Shown here: positions 7,952 to 16,100 of the stretch, piece by piece
Numbering within the stretch: position 1 is the first letter of the stretch
Layout of the letters: every line of letters begins with the position of its first letter
Source: Psychrilyobacter piezotolerans
GTDB taxonomy: Bacteria > Fusobacteriota > Fusobacteriia > Fusobacteriales > Fusobacteriaceae
Length of the DNA: 64,000 nucleotides
Assembly (NCBI RefSeq): GCF_003391055.1
Contig: NZ_QUAJ01000001.1
Coordinates: forward strand, 186,001-250,000
Direction of reading: 5' to 3'
Notes under the pieces: generated by a model
Database searches by the model: none
What the model was told of the DNA's origin: nothing
The model's input: only the letters and a program-made list of their open reading frames with translations
Program-made: the position numbers and the translations under genes

Positions 7952-8963
7952 TTTCTCCTCCGATTACCTTTTTTAAACTTTCAACAAAGTTATTTTCTGC
8001 AAATTTATTTCCGACTAAGATAGCATTTTTTATAGCTTTTGAATCTGAGTTACCATGAGCCTTTATAGATATTCCATTGAGTCCCATAAATAGCGCTCCG
8101 CCATATTCCGATGAATCGGACTGCCTCTTCATCTCTTTGAATACAGAGCTCATAAGTAATGCTCCTATTTTTGCCAGGAGGCTTTTATTTACCCCGTCCT
8201 TTATGATGTTTTTCATAAAATGAACTGTTCCCTCTGCTGTTTTCAGCACTATATTCCCTGTAAATCCGTCTGTTACCACTACATCTACAGATCCATTGGT
8301 CATCTCACGGGTTTCTATATTCCCACGAAAGTCTATGTATTTATTTTCTTTTAACAGATAAAATGCAGCTTTAGTAAGTTCATTCCCCTTACCATCTTCC
8401 TCTCCTATATTAAGTAAACCTACTCTAGGACTTTCTATATTCAACAATACCTTGGCATACTCATTTGCCATGGTAGCAAACTGATCCAGATATTCCGGCT
8501 TACAATCAGCATTTGCCCCTGCATCCAGGAGCACTATATGTTTATTATCATTTGCCGGGAACACTGTTGTTATAGCAGGCCTGAGCACTCCTTTAATCCT
8601 TTTTAACTTCAACTGGCTGGCTGTCATAAGGGCCCCTGTATTTCCGGCCGATATACAAGCTGTAGCTTCTTTATTTTTTACCATCTCTAAAGCCACATTC
8701 ATAGATGCATCTTTTTTAGCTCTTACAGCTGCTGTAGGAGATGACTTCTCATCCATTTCTATCACTTCTGTGGCATTTTTTATCTCTATTCTATCCACAT
8801 CATAACTATATTTTAACAGTTCTTCTTTTATAAGTTCTTCCTTCCCCACAAGGATCACACGGATATTTTTATTTTCACCGATAGCTTCGATAGCTCCCTT
8901 TACTGTTTCTAACGGAGCATAATCACCACCCATAGCGTCTAATGCTATTCTCAATATTCTCAC
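7938..8963 (-). CDS. plsX: Phosphate acyltransferase
   Basis: Converts acyl-ACP to acyl-phosphate, the acyl donor for glycerol-3-phosphate acylation, and so links fatty-acid and phospholipid synthesis at the membrane surface. The N-terminal DAMGGDYAP motif and the central AGNTGAL motif are clear, and 341 residues is usual. The start is uncertain. GTG at 8961-8963 gives the length stated, but TTG at 8952-8954 gives the family's usual beginning (M-R-I-A-L-DAMGG), and GGGGTGAG, which overlaps the GTG, would then be its ribosome-binding site; I lean slightly to the TTG. A terminator-like hairpin after rpmF lies upstream. Confidence 0.95.
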   Translation of the reverse strand: MRILRIALDAMGGDYAPLETVKGAIEAIGENKNIRVILVGKEELIKEELLKYSYDVDRIEIKNATEVIEMDEKSSPTAAVRAKKDASMNVALEMVKNKEATACISAGNTGALMTASQLKLKRIKGVLRPAITTVFPANDNKHIVLLDAGANADCKPEYLDQFATMANEYAKVLLNIESPRVGLLNIGEEDGKGNELTKAAFYLLKENKYIDFRGNIETREMTNGSVDVVVTDGFTGNIVLKTAEGTVHFMKNIIKDGVNKSLLAKIGALLMSSVFKEMKRQSDSSEYGGALFMGLNGISIKAHGNSDSKAIKNAILVGNKFAENNFVESLKKVIGGENENS

Positions 8964-9046
8964 CCCTTTTCCTATCTACTCACTCTATCCTACCATATTT
9001 CTTCGTTTTTTTTCCCTTGTTTTTTTGTTTTATAATTTATTTTTAT

Positions 9047-9082
9047 ATAAAAAAAAGGTAAGAATACTCTCACCTTTTTTTC
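9047..9082 (-). terminator. Terminator after rpmF
   Basis: Stem GGTGAGA / TCTTACC (one G-T pair) extended by A and T runs on both sides, just after the rpmF stop. On the minus strand it ends in a run of seven T. The A/T symmetry would let it act in both directions. Some readthrough into plsX is likely, as yceD-rpmF-plsX-fab is a common bacterial operon order. Confidence 0.7.
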
Positions 9083-9089
9083 TTAAAGA

Positions 9090-9272
9090 TTACTCAGCGT
9101 CGCTAGTTAAAACTTGCTTCCCTTTATAACTTCCACATTCTAAACATACTCTGTGAGGTCTCTTTGGAGCTCCACAGTTAGAACACGTAGCTAAGTTAGT
9201 TCCTTTTAAAGCGTGGTGCGATCTTCTCATGTTTTTCTTAGCTTTTGATGTTTTCTTCTTAGGTACTGCCAT
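9090..9272 (-). CDS. rpmF: 50S ribosomal protein L32
   Basis: Small zinc-ribbon protein of the large ribosomal subunit. The 60 residues begin [19 protein letters not shown] and carry the two cysteine pairs CSNC and CLEC that bind zinc, making it a zinc-containing paralogue. The ATG is preceded by AGGAGGGGAATATA. It follows yceD by 41 bases, a pairing conserved across bacteria where the two genes head the plsX-fab operon, which ties lipid synthesis to ribosome supply. Confidence 0.97.
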   Translation of the reverse strand: MAVPKKKTSKAKKNMRRSHHALKGTNLATCSNCGAPKRPHRVCLECGSYKGKQVLTSDAE

Positions 9273-9313
9273 TATATTCCCCTCCTAACTTTTATTTTAA
9301 TTATAATAAATTA

Positions 9314-9805
9314 TTAATTCTTTAAATCCAGCAGCTTTTGCCATCTGGAGTCTATACCGCTGTTACGATATTTTTCTAATTCTTCTAAACCATCACATTC
9401 CGGTTCACAGGCTGGAAATTGAGGCATATCCAAAATAATATAATCTCTTACCAGAGAACTTATATCCACCTCTCCATCAACTAACTCTTCTACCATGTCA
9501 TCTGATACTTGCGCTTCCTTACCTAGAGATTCGATATATTCGTCATAATCTTTACTCTCTTTATAGTCTCCAAAAAACTCTCCAGAAACCTTGACTTCTA
9601 TCTCCTCTAAACACCTGACACAACTAGTCTTTGCTAAAGCTGTATATTCACCTCTAATGATGACCTCACCTTCAACTAGTTCTAATAAGTAATCTACATG
9701 AACTTCCGGAACTATTGCTCCTTCTACCAGAATATCTTCTAATATCTCTGTAAATTCAAATTTAGTTTCCCTTTTCATTTTTAACTGATCAATATTTTTT
9801 TTCAA
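9314..9805 (-). CDS. yceD: YceD family (DUF177) protein
   Basis: Member of the DUF177/YceD family, linked to 23S rRNA accumulation in plants and bacteria and nearly always found before rpmF. The 163 residues contain the conserved CVRCLE pair in the middle, a second C-x3-C (CEPEC) and the late DSRWQKL motif that corresponds to the family's D-P-R-W ending. The start is a TTG (9803-9805) supported by GAGGTGAATTGAC directly upstream; the first in-frame ATG, nine codons later, has no such site. Two minus-strand promoters lie upstream (9836-9864 and 10027-10055). Confidence 0.85.
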   Translation of the reverse strand: MKKNIDQLKMKRETKFEFTEILEDILVEGAIVPEVHVDYLLELVEGEVIIRGEYTALAKTSCVRCLEEIEVKVSGEFFGDYKESKDYDEYIESLGKEAQVSDDMVEELVDGEVDISSLVRDYIILDMPQFPACEPECDGLEELEKYRNSGIDSRWQKLLDLKN

Positions 9806-9835
9806 GTCAATTCACCTCTATAATGTTACCTATGC

Positions 9836-9886
9836 ATTATATTAAACTTTCCAACCTTTGTCAAGTAAATTTTCTTAACAAAGGTT
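9836..9886 (-). promoter_or_regulatory. Proximal consensus promoter of yceD-rpmF, overlapped by an inverted repeat
   Basis: On the minus strand: -35 TTGACA (9859-9864), 17-base spacer, -10 TATAAT (9836-9841); both hexamers are perfect consensus. A 13-base-arm inverted repeat with one mismatch (AACCTTTGT-c-AAG and CTT-a-ACAAAGGTT, 9853-9886) covers the -35 box and the bases upstream. It could be an operator for an unidentified regulator or an RNA stem in the transcript from the upstream promoter. It does not match the ATAACA-NN-TGTTAT motif. Confidence 0.8.
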
Positions 9887-10026
9887 TTTATCTTCATTTT
9901 TATTTCATTCTAATAGTTCTTTACGCCAACCTTTTCGGCTTAAATTTAGTTTACGAGTAATAATTTACAACTAAATTTATTTTAACAAGGTAATTTATTC
10001 CATTATAAATGTCCAATCCACCTCCT

Positions 10027-10055
10027 ATTATATAACGTATGTTATTTTATTTCAA
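10027..10055 (-). promoter_or_regulatory. Distal yceD-rpmF-plsX promoter with fatty-acid operator
   Basis: On the minus strand: -35 TTGAAA (10050-10055), 17-base spacer, -10 TATAAT (10027-10032). The palindrome ATAACGTATGTTAT (10032-10045) matches ATAACA-NN-TGTTAT at 11 of 12 fixed positions and abuts the -10 box. The transcript would have a leader of about 215 bases before yceD. The site is also 19 bases upstream of the hydF -35 box on the other strand, but its placement within this promoter makes the leftward operon the more likely target. Confidence 0.68.
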
Positions 10056-10063
10056 TCAAAAAG

Positions 10064-10093
10064 TTTACATTATAGATCGATTAACGATATAAT
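10064..10093 (+). promoter_or_regulatory. hydF promoter
   Basis: Plus strand: -35 TTTACA (10064-10069), 18-base spacer, -10 TATAAT (10088-10093), 34 bases before the hydF ATG. It is divergent from the yceD promoters. Confidence 0.65.
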
Positions 10094-10127
10094 ATAAATA
10101 TCAAAATATATTTAAGAGGTGATTTTA

Positions 10128-11357
10128 ATGTCAAATTTAAATAAAACTCCAAGTTCAAACAGACTGCATATCTCTATTTTCGGGAAAAGAAATATGGGGA
10201 AATCAACACTAATCAATGCAATCACAGGACAAAATTTAGCCATCGTTTCTGATTTTGCAGGAACAACAACCGATCCCATCTATAAAGCTATGGAGATCCT
10301 GCCCATAGGACCATGTGTTCTTATCGATACAGCAGGAATAGATGATGTAGGTGCCTTAGGAGATTTACGTATAAAGAAAACCATGGAAGTCGTAAGAAAA
10401 ACCGATATAGCCCTTATCACAGTTGACTACAACGGATTTCTAGAGTTCGACTATAATATTATCGACATTTTAAATAAAAATAACACTCCGTTTATAGTGG
10501 TTATCAATAAGGCAGATATAGAAAAACCCAATTCTGATTTTTTAACGGAGTTAGAAAATTTAAATTATCCATATATAAATCTGTCCGCAGAACAAAAAGA
10601 CAGGATGGAAGATATGAAAGGCCTGATCATCCAGCATTCTCCCATGGAATTTGAAAGTCCAAGCATCTTAGGAGACCTTATAGAAGACGGAGATCACATT
10701 GTTTTGGTTATTCCCATCGATACCGGGATGCCTAAAGGTCGTATAATTCTGCCCCAGGTGCAGACTATGAGAGATATTTTAGATAACAGCGGAATCATCC
10801 ACACCTGTAAAGATACCGAATTGCAAGCCACTTTAGATGGATTGAAACATCCTCCGAAATTAGTCATCACAGATTCCCAGGCTTTTGAAAGAGTCTCAGC
10901 CATGGTTCCAGAAGGTGTCCTTCTGACTTCATTCTCCATCCTTTTTGCCCGATACAAAGGTGATTTAAACAGGATGGTAGATGGAGCAAAGACACTGATG
11001 TCACTTAAAAGCGGGGACAAATTTTTAGTTTCAGAAGCCTGTACCCACCATGTTCAAAAAGATGATATAGGCAGATATAAGATCCCCAAATGGATAGACG
11101 AAAAGATCGACACCGGGATAGATTTTGATATCGTAGCAGGAAGGGACTACCCAGAAAATTTAAAAGACTATAAATTGGTTATCCATTGCGGCGGATGCAC
11201 TCTGAACAGAAAAGAGATGTTAGGCAGAATAGACATAAGTTACCGTGAAGGGGTTCCCATCTTAAACTACGGTCTTTGTATAGCCGCCCTCTATGGTATC
11301 CTGGACAGAGCCCTTAAACCCTTTCCAGAAGTTAATGAAATATGGAAGAAAAAGTAA
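10128..11357 (+). CDS. hydF: [FeFe] hydrogenase maturation GTPase HydF
   Basis: GTPase and scaffold on which the two-iron subcluster of the [FeFe] hydrogenase H-cluster is assembled before transfer to the apo-hydrogenase. The N-terminal P-loop is GKRNMGKST at residues 19-27 and the switch motif DTAGIDD follows. In the C-terminal part C-T-H-H and the CGGC pair provide the C-x-H...C-x-x-C ligands for its 4Fe-4S cluster. The start is the ATG at 10128, preceded by AAGAGGTGATTTTA; an upstream in-frame GTG lies inside that site. The product has 409 residues. HydE, HydG and the hydrogenase are not in the window, so hydF stands alone. Confidence 0.95.
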   Translation: MSNLNKTPSSNRLHISIFGKRNMGKSTLINAITGQNLAIVSDFAGTTTDPIYKAMEILPIGPCVLIDTAGIDDVGALGDLRIKKTMEVVRKTDIALITVDYNGFLEFDYNIIDILNKNNTPFIVVINKADIEKPNSDFLTELENLNYPYINLSAEQKDRMEDMKGLIIQHSPMEFESPSILGDLIEDGDHIVLVIPIDTGMPKGRIILPQVQTMRDILDNSGIIHTCKDTELQATLDGLKHPPKLVITDSQAFERVSAMVPEGVLLTSFSILFARYKGDLNRMVDGAKTLMSLKSGDKFLVSEACTHHVQKDDIGRYKIPKWIDEKIDTGIDFDIVAGRDYPENLKDYKLVIHCGGCTLNRKEMLGRIDISYREGVPILNYGLCIAALYGILDRALKPFPEVNEIWKKK

Positions 11358-11494
11358 ATCTTAAAAACTTAACCGCAAATTACACAAATGAATGCGAATA
11401 AGTAGAGGATAGAGGAAAGTATCTTGAAAAAGAAAAAATCAGATAGAAGCCCAAGAAGAGAATTAATTACAAAGAAAAGAGGTTAACAGAACCC

Positions 11495-11625
11495 TCTCTT
11501 TTGTTCTCCCCCCTTTATGCCATCGTAAAATTAACTTTTACTAAAAGTAAATTTTTTGTACTCGTCAATCGGGGGAGATGTCCAAAGGACAGTAGGGGTT
11601 CTTGGTGTTGATTGGTGGCTAAGTT
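11495..11625. repeat. Dispersed stem-loop repeat, family C, copy 1
   Basis: This occupies most of the 408-base gap between hydF and the RlpA-like gene. From outside in it has GAACCC.../...GGGGTTC, TTCTCCCCCC/GGGGGAG, an AT-rich hairpin (AAAATTAACTTTTACT / AGTAAATTTT) and a small TGTCC/GGACA hairpin. The copy at 39298-39421 has the same order with compensating changes, as expected of a folded RNA or DNA element. A GTGTTGATTGGTGGCTAAG tail corresponds to GTGTTAATTCGTGACTTAA in copy 2. A weak terminator for hydF may be present just upstream (GGTT-AACAG-AACC). Confidence 0.65.
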
Positions 11626-11765
11626 ATTTGATTTTTGTAAATCAGAAGTTTATCTGTGTCATCCGTGTCAAGTGTTTTGACTTTGATTAGATTTTATTTT
11701 CGAAAATTAACCACATTAGCGGTTTCAAAATTGTAAATTAGTGATAAAAAGGAGAGGATTTCGAA

Positions 11766-12236
11766 ATGAAAAAATTAGTATTAGTCATAATTATCGCTAT
11801 TGCCCTGGTAGGCTGTAGCAGCAACGCCCCAAAGAAAACAGTATCGTATTCTAAATCCCCCGTACAAAATTCTAAATCTAAAACAGGTAAGACTGTCACA
11901 GATAAGACCGTCAAAGGGAAGACCATGAGAGGAAAGGCGTCTTGGTATGGAGATTACTTTCACGGGAAAAAAACAGCCAGCGGGGAAAAATACAACATGT
12001 ATAATTTAACCGCTGCCCATAAAACACTGCCTTTCGGCACAATTGTCAGAGTAAAAAACTTAGATAACGGGAAATCTGTAGAAGTCAAAATAAATGACAG
12101 AGGCCCATACGTGAAGGGGCGGATCATCGATCTGAGCAGAGCTGCCTTTAAAAAAATAGCCCCCTTGGGAGCCGGAGTATTGAATGTTGAGGTTACCATC
12201 TTGGACACTTCAAATACTTTTAGATATAAACACTAA
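11766..12236 (+). CDS. RlpA-like double-psi beta-barrel lipoprotein
   Basis: Outer-membrane or periplasmic lipoprotein of the RlpA family; family members cleave or bind denuded peptidoglycan strands. A signal peptide with lipobox LVGC ends at Cys17, followed by a basic Ser/Lys/Thr linker to about residue 60 and then the double-psi beta-barrel: GKASWYGDYFHGKKTASGE with KINDRGPY. These include the family's catalytic glutamate and aspartate positions. The 156 residues lack the SPOR domain of E. coli RlpA. The ATG follows AAGGAGAGGATTTCGAA. It is followed by a shared terminator facing the tetR gene. Confidence 0.85.
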   Translation: MKKLVLVIIIAIALVGCSSNAPKKTVSYSKSPVQNSKSKTGKTVTDKTVKGKTMRGKASWYGDYFHGKKTASGEKYNMYNLTAAHKTLPFGTIVRVKNLDNGKSVEVKINDRGPYVKGRIIDLSRAAFKKIAPLGAGVLNVEVTILDTSNTFRYKH

Positions 12237-12310
12237 ATTTTATCTCAAAATTCTATGTTTATGTAATAAACTAGTAGCATTCTGCTCTTGGGGTATGATT
12301 TTTCAAATAA

Positions 12311-12341
12311 AAAATGAGCAAAATAATTTGCTCATTTTTTA
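12311..12341. terminator. Bidirectional terminator between rlpA-like gene and tetR
   Basis: Perfect ten-base stem AATGAGCAAA / TTTGCTCATT with a four-base loop, flanked by an A run on one side and a T run on the other, so it can end transcripts from both convergent genes. It abuts the tetR stop codon. Confidence 0.88.
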
Positions 12342-12923
12342 TTAATTTAATTCATTTTTTTCTTTTTCTATACCTAGGTGGTAATAGATGATCGATGCAG
12401 GGCCACTTATCAGTCTTTTTCTTATAAAATTATCCGATGGTGTTTTGAAATATCCCGTTGCAATAAGGGTAGATAAACCATGGGCATATGTCCAGCAATC
12501 AATGGTCAAAGTTTCTTTGACATCAGCTGGCAGACTATCAAACCTTTCGTCTTTTTTCATCTCCTCAAAGATAATCTTATGAAACTCAGATATCAATGTA
12601 CTGTATGAGCTATTTCTTAAAAATATAGATTTAAATAACGGTTTTTCTTCCCTTGCAAATTTGCAGATCCCCATCCCTATATTAAGAAAAGGTACCTCCT
12701 CTTTTTCTTTGCTGACATATGTTAAAAATAGATTTTTGGCTCTATTTATCAATTCCTTTTTTAATTCATCCATAGATATAAATAAACCATAGATGGGTGC
12801 AGGAGAACAGTTTAATTCCTTGGCTAAACTTCTAGCTGTGATATTTTCCAAACTGCCTCTCTCTAACATACCAAAAGCTTTATCTATTATTTGTTCTCTT
12901 GTGAATATGGGTTTTTTAGGCAT
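12342..12923 (-). CDS. TetR family regulator, candidate repressor of fatty-acid genes
   Basis: One-component regulator of the TetR family: N-terminal helix-turn-helix (residues about 8-55, ITARSLAKELNCSPAPIYGLF) and a variable all-helical ligand domain to residue 193. Family members usually bind palindromes as dimers and release DNA on binding a small ligand. Its promoter carries two copies of ATAACACTTGTTTT. The same palindrome occurs at the divergently placed FadL-like porin and at the yceD-plsX and fabD promoters. I infer that it represses itself and the fatty-acid synthesis and uptake genes, with an acyl-CoA or acyl-ACP as a plausible ligand. Family assignment is firm; regulon and ligand are inference. 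Confidence 0.85.
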   Translation of the reverse strand: MPKKPIFTREQIIDKAFGMLERGSLENITARSLAKELNCSPAPIYGLFISMDELKKELINRAKNLFLTYVSKEKEEVPFLNIGMGICKFAREEKPLFKSIFLRNSSYSTLISEFHKIIFEEMKKDERFDSLPADVKETLTIDCWTYAHGLSTLIATGYFKTPSDNFIRKRLISGPASIIYYHLGIEKEKNELN

Positions 12924-12951
12924 TTTTCCCCTCCAATTTTATTTTTCTTGT

Positions 12952-13011
12952 ATTATAACACTTGTTTTTTTATCTTTTATGTATTATAACACTTGTTTTT
13001 TAGTTTTTCAA
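12952..13011 (-). promoter_or_regulatory. tetR promoter with two operators (autoregulation)
   Basis: On the minus strand: -35 TTGAAA (13006-13011), 17-base spacer, -10 TATAAT (12983-12988). Operator 1, ATAACACTTGTTTT (12986-12999), overlaps the -10 box. Operator 2, an identical 14-mer (12955-12968), lies 31 bases downstream in the early transcribed region and overlaps a second TATAAT (12952-12957). The duplicated block is a 20-base direct repeat, TGTATTATAACACTTGTTTT. Confidence 0.78.
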
Positions 13012-13072
13012 CCTCTATTCTATATAAGTTTATAATTTATAACTATATTTAAGTTGTAATTTTATATAAAAA

Positions 13073-13095
13073 GGGAACCCCTCTAAGAGTTCCCC
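13073..13095 (-). terminator. Terminator of the FadL-like porin gene
   Basis: Stem GGGAAC / GTTCCC with a ten-base interior that can pair further, eight bases after the stop codon. On the minus strand it ends CCCTTTTTATAT. Confidence 0.8.
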
Positions 13096-13102
13096 TAAAT
13101 AA

Positions 13103-14347
13103 TTAGAATTTATATGCTGCACTTATTCCTGTAGCAATTATATTTTTTTTATAATTTACCCCATCTACTTCATGATCAATATAGTCCACATACATCGTTC
13201 CGAATGTCCACTCTAAGTTAGAATTCTGCTGGAACTTAGCTCCCACTGTAAATATATGTGAGTTTAATGCAAACTCGGTGTCGTTAAACGTCTCATCAGA
13301 TGCACCTGTATCCGCATAGTTATATCCAGTAGTCAGAGTCCATCTTTCAGATACCTGGTACTCTGTACCTACATTTACTTCCCATCCGTTTTTAAATCCG
13401 TCTTTACCATCTGTGTCAGCTTCTGAAATGAAAAAATAGTTTCCTCCACCCATTACAGTCCACTTATCGGTCATTTTATAAGATACCCCGTATTTCAATT
13501 CAGCTGGAAGGTCTCTCCATCTTTTATCACCATCGATGATTGGAGCTAAAGCTGCTCCTGCCGGGTTTGCAGCTATTGCAGGTAGCATTACTCCTAAACT
13601 TCCACTTCCTTCTGAATCTGCTTCAAATTCCAGCTTAACCTTAGTATTATAAGTCACTGCCATGTTCAATCTGTCGTTAGGTCTATAGTTCACTCCAAAG
13701 GTTCCACCGAATCCCTGGGCCGTTCTCTCTGCATCATAAGTACCATCCAATCCTTTAGTTATTGGACTTGTTGGATATTGTTTTGTATCTTTAACTTCAA
13801 TTTTTATATTTCTTTGGGCATAGATATATTTAACCCCTGCTGCCACCGACCATTCATTGTTTAATCTGTAGGCCGTCCCAAGGTTAGCCATGACATAGGC
13901 ATTTTTCCCTTCAACGGTACCGCTTCCACCAAAATCAGCTCCAAGTCCACCATGAAGTAAACCATCCAATAAAGGTACTCCATCCTCATAGTCTAAAGTA
14001 GGTCCTCCTGCTGCTCCTCCAGTGTTGGCATAGAATGCCCAGTCTCCACTCTTATGAATATAACTTAAATTAGGTATAATCCCCATTGGATCGTTAGCCT
14101 TATAGTTATCCCCACCCTTTTCCATCTCGTAAGTAATATTAGACAGCTGTCCTCCTATACTCATATAGTTTCCGTCCTCTAAATGGACTAAACCTGCCGG
14201 ATTATAATAAACCGCCTCTGCTGTTAATGTAGCATTTTGAGCCGGGTTCCCCATATATGCTGGCGTTGAGTTAGCTAGTGCGTCTACACTGGCTCCATAT
14301 GATACTGTACTAAGTAAAGCTATACATCCAAATAATATTTTCTTCAT
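13103..14347 (-). CDS. FadL/OmpP1 family outer-membrane porin
   Basis: Outer-membrane beta-barrel of the FadL/OmpP1/TodX family, which imports long-chain fatty acids or other hydrophobic molecules. A Sec signal peptide ends near residue 19 (SYG-A). The mature N-terminal plug segment has the family's NPAG motif (YYNPAGLVHLEDG, near residue 50). Alternating beta strands follow, and the chain ends in an aromatic residue (AAYKF) as needed for barrel assembly. At 414 residues it is normal for the family. Its promoter carries two copies of the ATAACA-NN-TGTTAT operator, and its neighbour is the presumed regulator. Substrate is inferred from family and regulon. Confidence 0.85.
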   Translation of the reverse strand: MKKILFGCIALLSTVSYGASVDALANSTPAYMGNPAQNATLTAEAVYYNPAGLVHLEDGNYMSIGGQLSNITYEMEKGGDNYKANDPMGIIPNLSYIHKSGDWAFYANTGGAAGGPTLDYEDGVPLLDGLLHGGLGADFGGSGTVEGKNAYVMANLGTAYRLNNEWSVAAGVKYIYAQRNIKIEVKDTKQYPTSPITKGLDGTYDAERTAQGFGGTFGVNYRPNDRLNMAVTYNTKVKLEFEADSEGSGSLGVMLPAIAANPAGAALAPIIDGDKRWRDLPAELKYGVSYKMTDKWTVMGGGNYFFISEADTDGKDGFKNGWEVNVGTEYQVSERWTLTTGYNYADTGASDETFNDTEFALNSHIFTVGAKFQQNSNLEWTFGTMYVDYIDHEVDGVNYKKNIIATGISAAYKF

Positions 14348-14420
14348 TTTTTCATTTCTCCTTCTTTCTCTTTTATTTTAACAGATCAACAATTTGACCT
14401 TCCTAATTAATTACTAGTGT

Positions 14421-14471
14421 AATATAACACCTATTATTTTAAAAGTCAAGATTTAAAATAACACTTGTTCT
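14421..14471 (-). promoter_or_regulatory. Porin promoter with two fatty-acid operators
   Basis: On the minus strand: -35 TTGACT (14444-14449), 17-base spacer, -10 TATATT (14421-14426). Operator copy ATAACACCTATTAT (14424-14437, one mismatch) overlaps the -10 box. Copy ATAACACTTGTTCT (14458-14471, one mismatch) lies nine bases upstream of the -35 box. Their starts are 34 bases apart, against 31 at tetR and 23 at fabD. Confidence 0.78.
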
Positions 14472-14816
14472 TCATCACCTTCTTAATTATGGATCTCTTA
14501 AAGCCGAACAACCGTAGCCTACTTTAATTTTATCGTGATTTATCATAAACTATTAATTATGCTTATCTTTCACTTATTCATCATGTAGAATTACAAGAAA
14601 CTTTATGCCCTACAAATGATCCAGATAGGTGCAAAAAAAACAAAGTCATAGAAACGAAAGATCTGTTATAAAGTTCAGCCTTTGGTTATGTTTTAAATTA
14701 TTTTATTTTCAGGTAATTTAATATTCGTGCCATAGAAAACGAAGAGAGAAAAAAAGTTTTAAATCACTCCTATCTGAGGTATAATTACCATAAAGCGGCA
14801 AACTGAAGGAGTAAAG
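14472..14816. other. Intergenic region without recognised gene
   Basis: The 345 bases between the porin promoter region and the CCA-adding enzyme gene hold no credible reading frame, tRNA or strong hairpin. A TATAAT at about 14781 may be the -10 box of the downstream gene, but no good -35 box accompanies it. Confidence 0.4.
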
Positions 14817-16100
14817 ATGTATATAGAATTAGCTAAGGAGATCCAAAAGATAAATGGTTGTCTATATGTGGTAGGCGGGGCTGTGAGAGATTTTTTTATC
14901 TACAACAATCCCATTGAAAAAAACTCAAATATAGACATAGAAATCTTAGGAGTTTCTCCTGCACAAATAGAAAAAATATTAAATAATTTCGGCAGATGGA
15001 AATTAGTCGGCAGCCTCTACAAGGTCTATCTCATCGAAAATTTAGAAATTACTCTACCACGAGACGGTGACGGATTCAACCCCGCTTTAAATATAGAGAC
15101 TTCCATTCTAAACAGGGATCTGACCATCAACTCCCTTTACTACAACCCTCTGACAGAGAAGACTATAGACCTTTATAATGGAAAATCAGACCTTGAAAAT
15201 AAAATTTTACAATATATAGACCGTGAAACTTTTTTAGAAGACCCCCTCAGATTATTTAGAACCATCGAGCTGGCAGGGAGGTTAAATTTTAAGCTTTCGG
15301 AGGATCTAAAGGTCTTAATTTCAACAAATTTTCACCTGATTCAAAAGATTCCACGGGAAAGAATCATGGGGGAATTGGAGAAAATCCTTTTAAATCACAG
15401 GAAACCTTCCAAAACTTTCAGGCTCCTGGATGAGGTTGGAGGAGTCGAGATCCTGTTTCCAAATCTATACCGGTCTAAAAAAACAATCCAGGATAAAGTT
15501 TTTCATCCTGAGGGAGATGTTTTCACCCACACCCTTATGACCCTTGATATCCTAAAAACCACCGAAAGAACAGCAGACCTTATGGTAGCCCTTTTATTTC
15601 ACGATATCGGAAAAAACCTTACACAAGACACCAATTTTAAAGGGCATACCAGAGCATCCAGGGAGATGTTTTTAGATTTAATAGGTAAATTTACAAACAA
15701 CAAAAAACTCATATCTTCTGCTTCTGATTTAATTTTTTACCATGCTGCCCCATTGATATTGATGTTAAACAACAAGGTCAATAAAATCACAATAAGAAAG
15801 CTAGCTGTCCAGGTAGATATCCCTAAACTCCTCAAAGTCTATAAAGCTGATGTTTTAGGAAGGGGACGGTTAGACAACTCACAGGAACTGGATAACATCC
15901 AAAAGATAAGGTCTATCTATCTGGAGATAAAAGATGATCTGACTCCCTTAGTCAACGGCAGCCACCTGCTTTCATGGGGATATAAGAGCGGGAAGGAATT
16001 TAAAAAGATCCTGAACTATCTGTATAAGTTACAGTTAGAGGAGAAGTTCACCAGCATAGAAGAAGCTAGGGATATAATTGAAAATGAAGAGAAACAATAG
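14817..16100 (+). CDS. tRNA nucleotidyltransferase (CCA-adding type) with HD domain
   Basis: Class II nucleotidyltransferase of the tRNA CCA-adding/poly(A) polymerase family, which builds or repairs the 3' CCA end of tRNAs. The head domain begins GGAVRD (residues 20-25) with the metal-binding pair D-x-E in NIDIEIL, followed by the RNRDxTINS-like [10 protein letters not shown]. The neck has the [16 protein letters not shown] motif. C-terminal to this is an HD phosphohydrolase domain ([21 protein letters not shown]), as in bacterial CCA enzymes with phosphatase activity. The ATG follows GAAGGAGTAAAG. Its stop codon TAG lies within the left terminal repeat of the 143-bp element that follows. Confidence 0.88.
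   Translation: MYIELAKEIQKINGCLYVVGGAVRDFFIYNNPIEKNSNIDIEILGVSPAQIEKILNNFGRWKLVGSLYKVYLIENLEITLPRDGDGFNPALNIETSILNRDLTINSLYYNPLTEKTIDLYNGKSDLENKILQYIDRETFLEDPLRLFRTIELAGRLNFKLSEDLKVLISTNFHLIQKIPRERIMGELEKILLNHRKPSKTFRLLDEVGGVEILFPNLYRSKKTIQDKVFHPEGDVFTHTLMTLDILKTTERTADLMVALLFHDIGKNLTQDTNFKGHTRASREMFLDLIGKFTNNKKLISSASDLIFYHAAPLILMLNNKVNKITIRKLAVQVDIPKLLKVYKADVLGRGRLDNSQELDNIQKIRSIYLEIKDDLTPLVNGSHLLSWGYKSGKEFKKILNYLYKLQLEEKFTSIEEARDIIENEEKQ

Noticed and set aside
9990-10020. A 22-codon TTG-started leader peptide on the minus strand after AGGAGGTGG, upstream of yceD
   Set aside because: The AGGAGG directly abuts the -10 box and would mostly lie upstream of the expected transcript start, so it cannot serve as a ribosome-binding site for that transcript.
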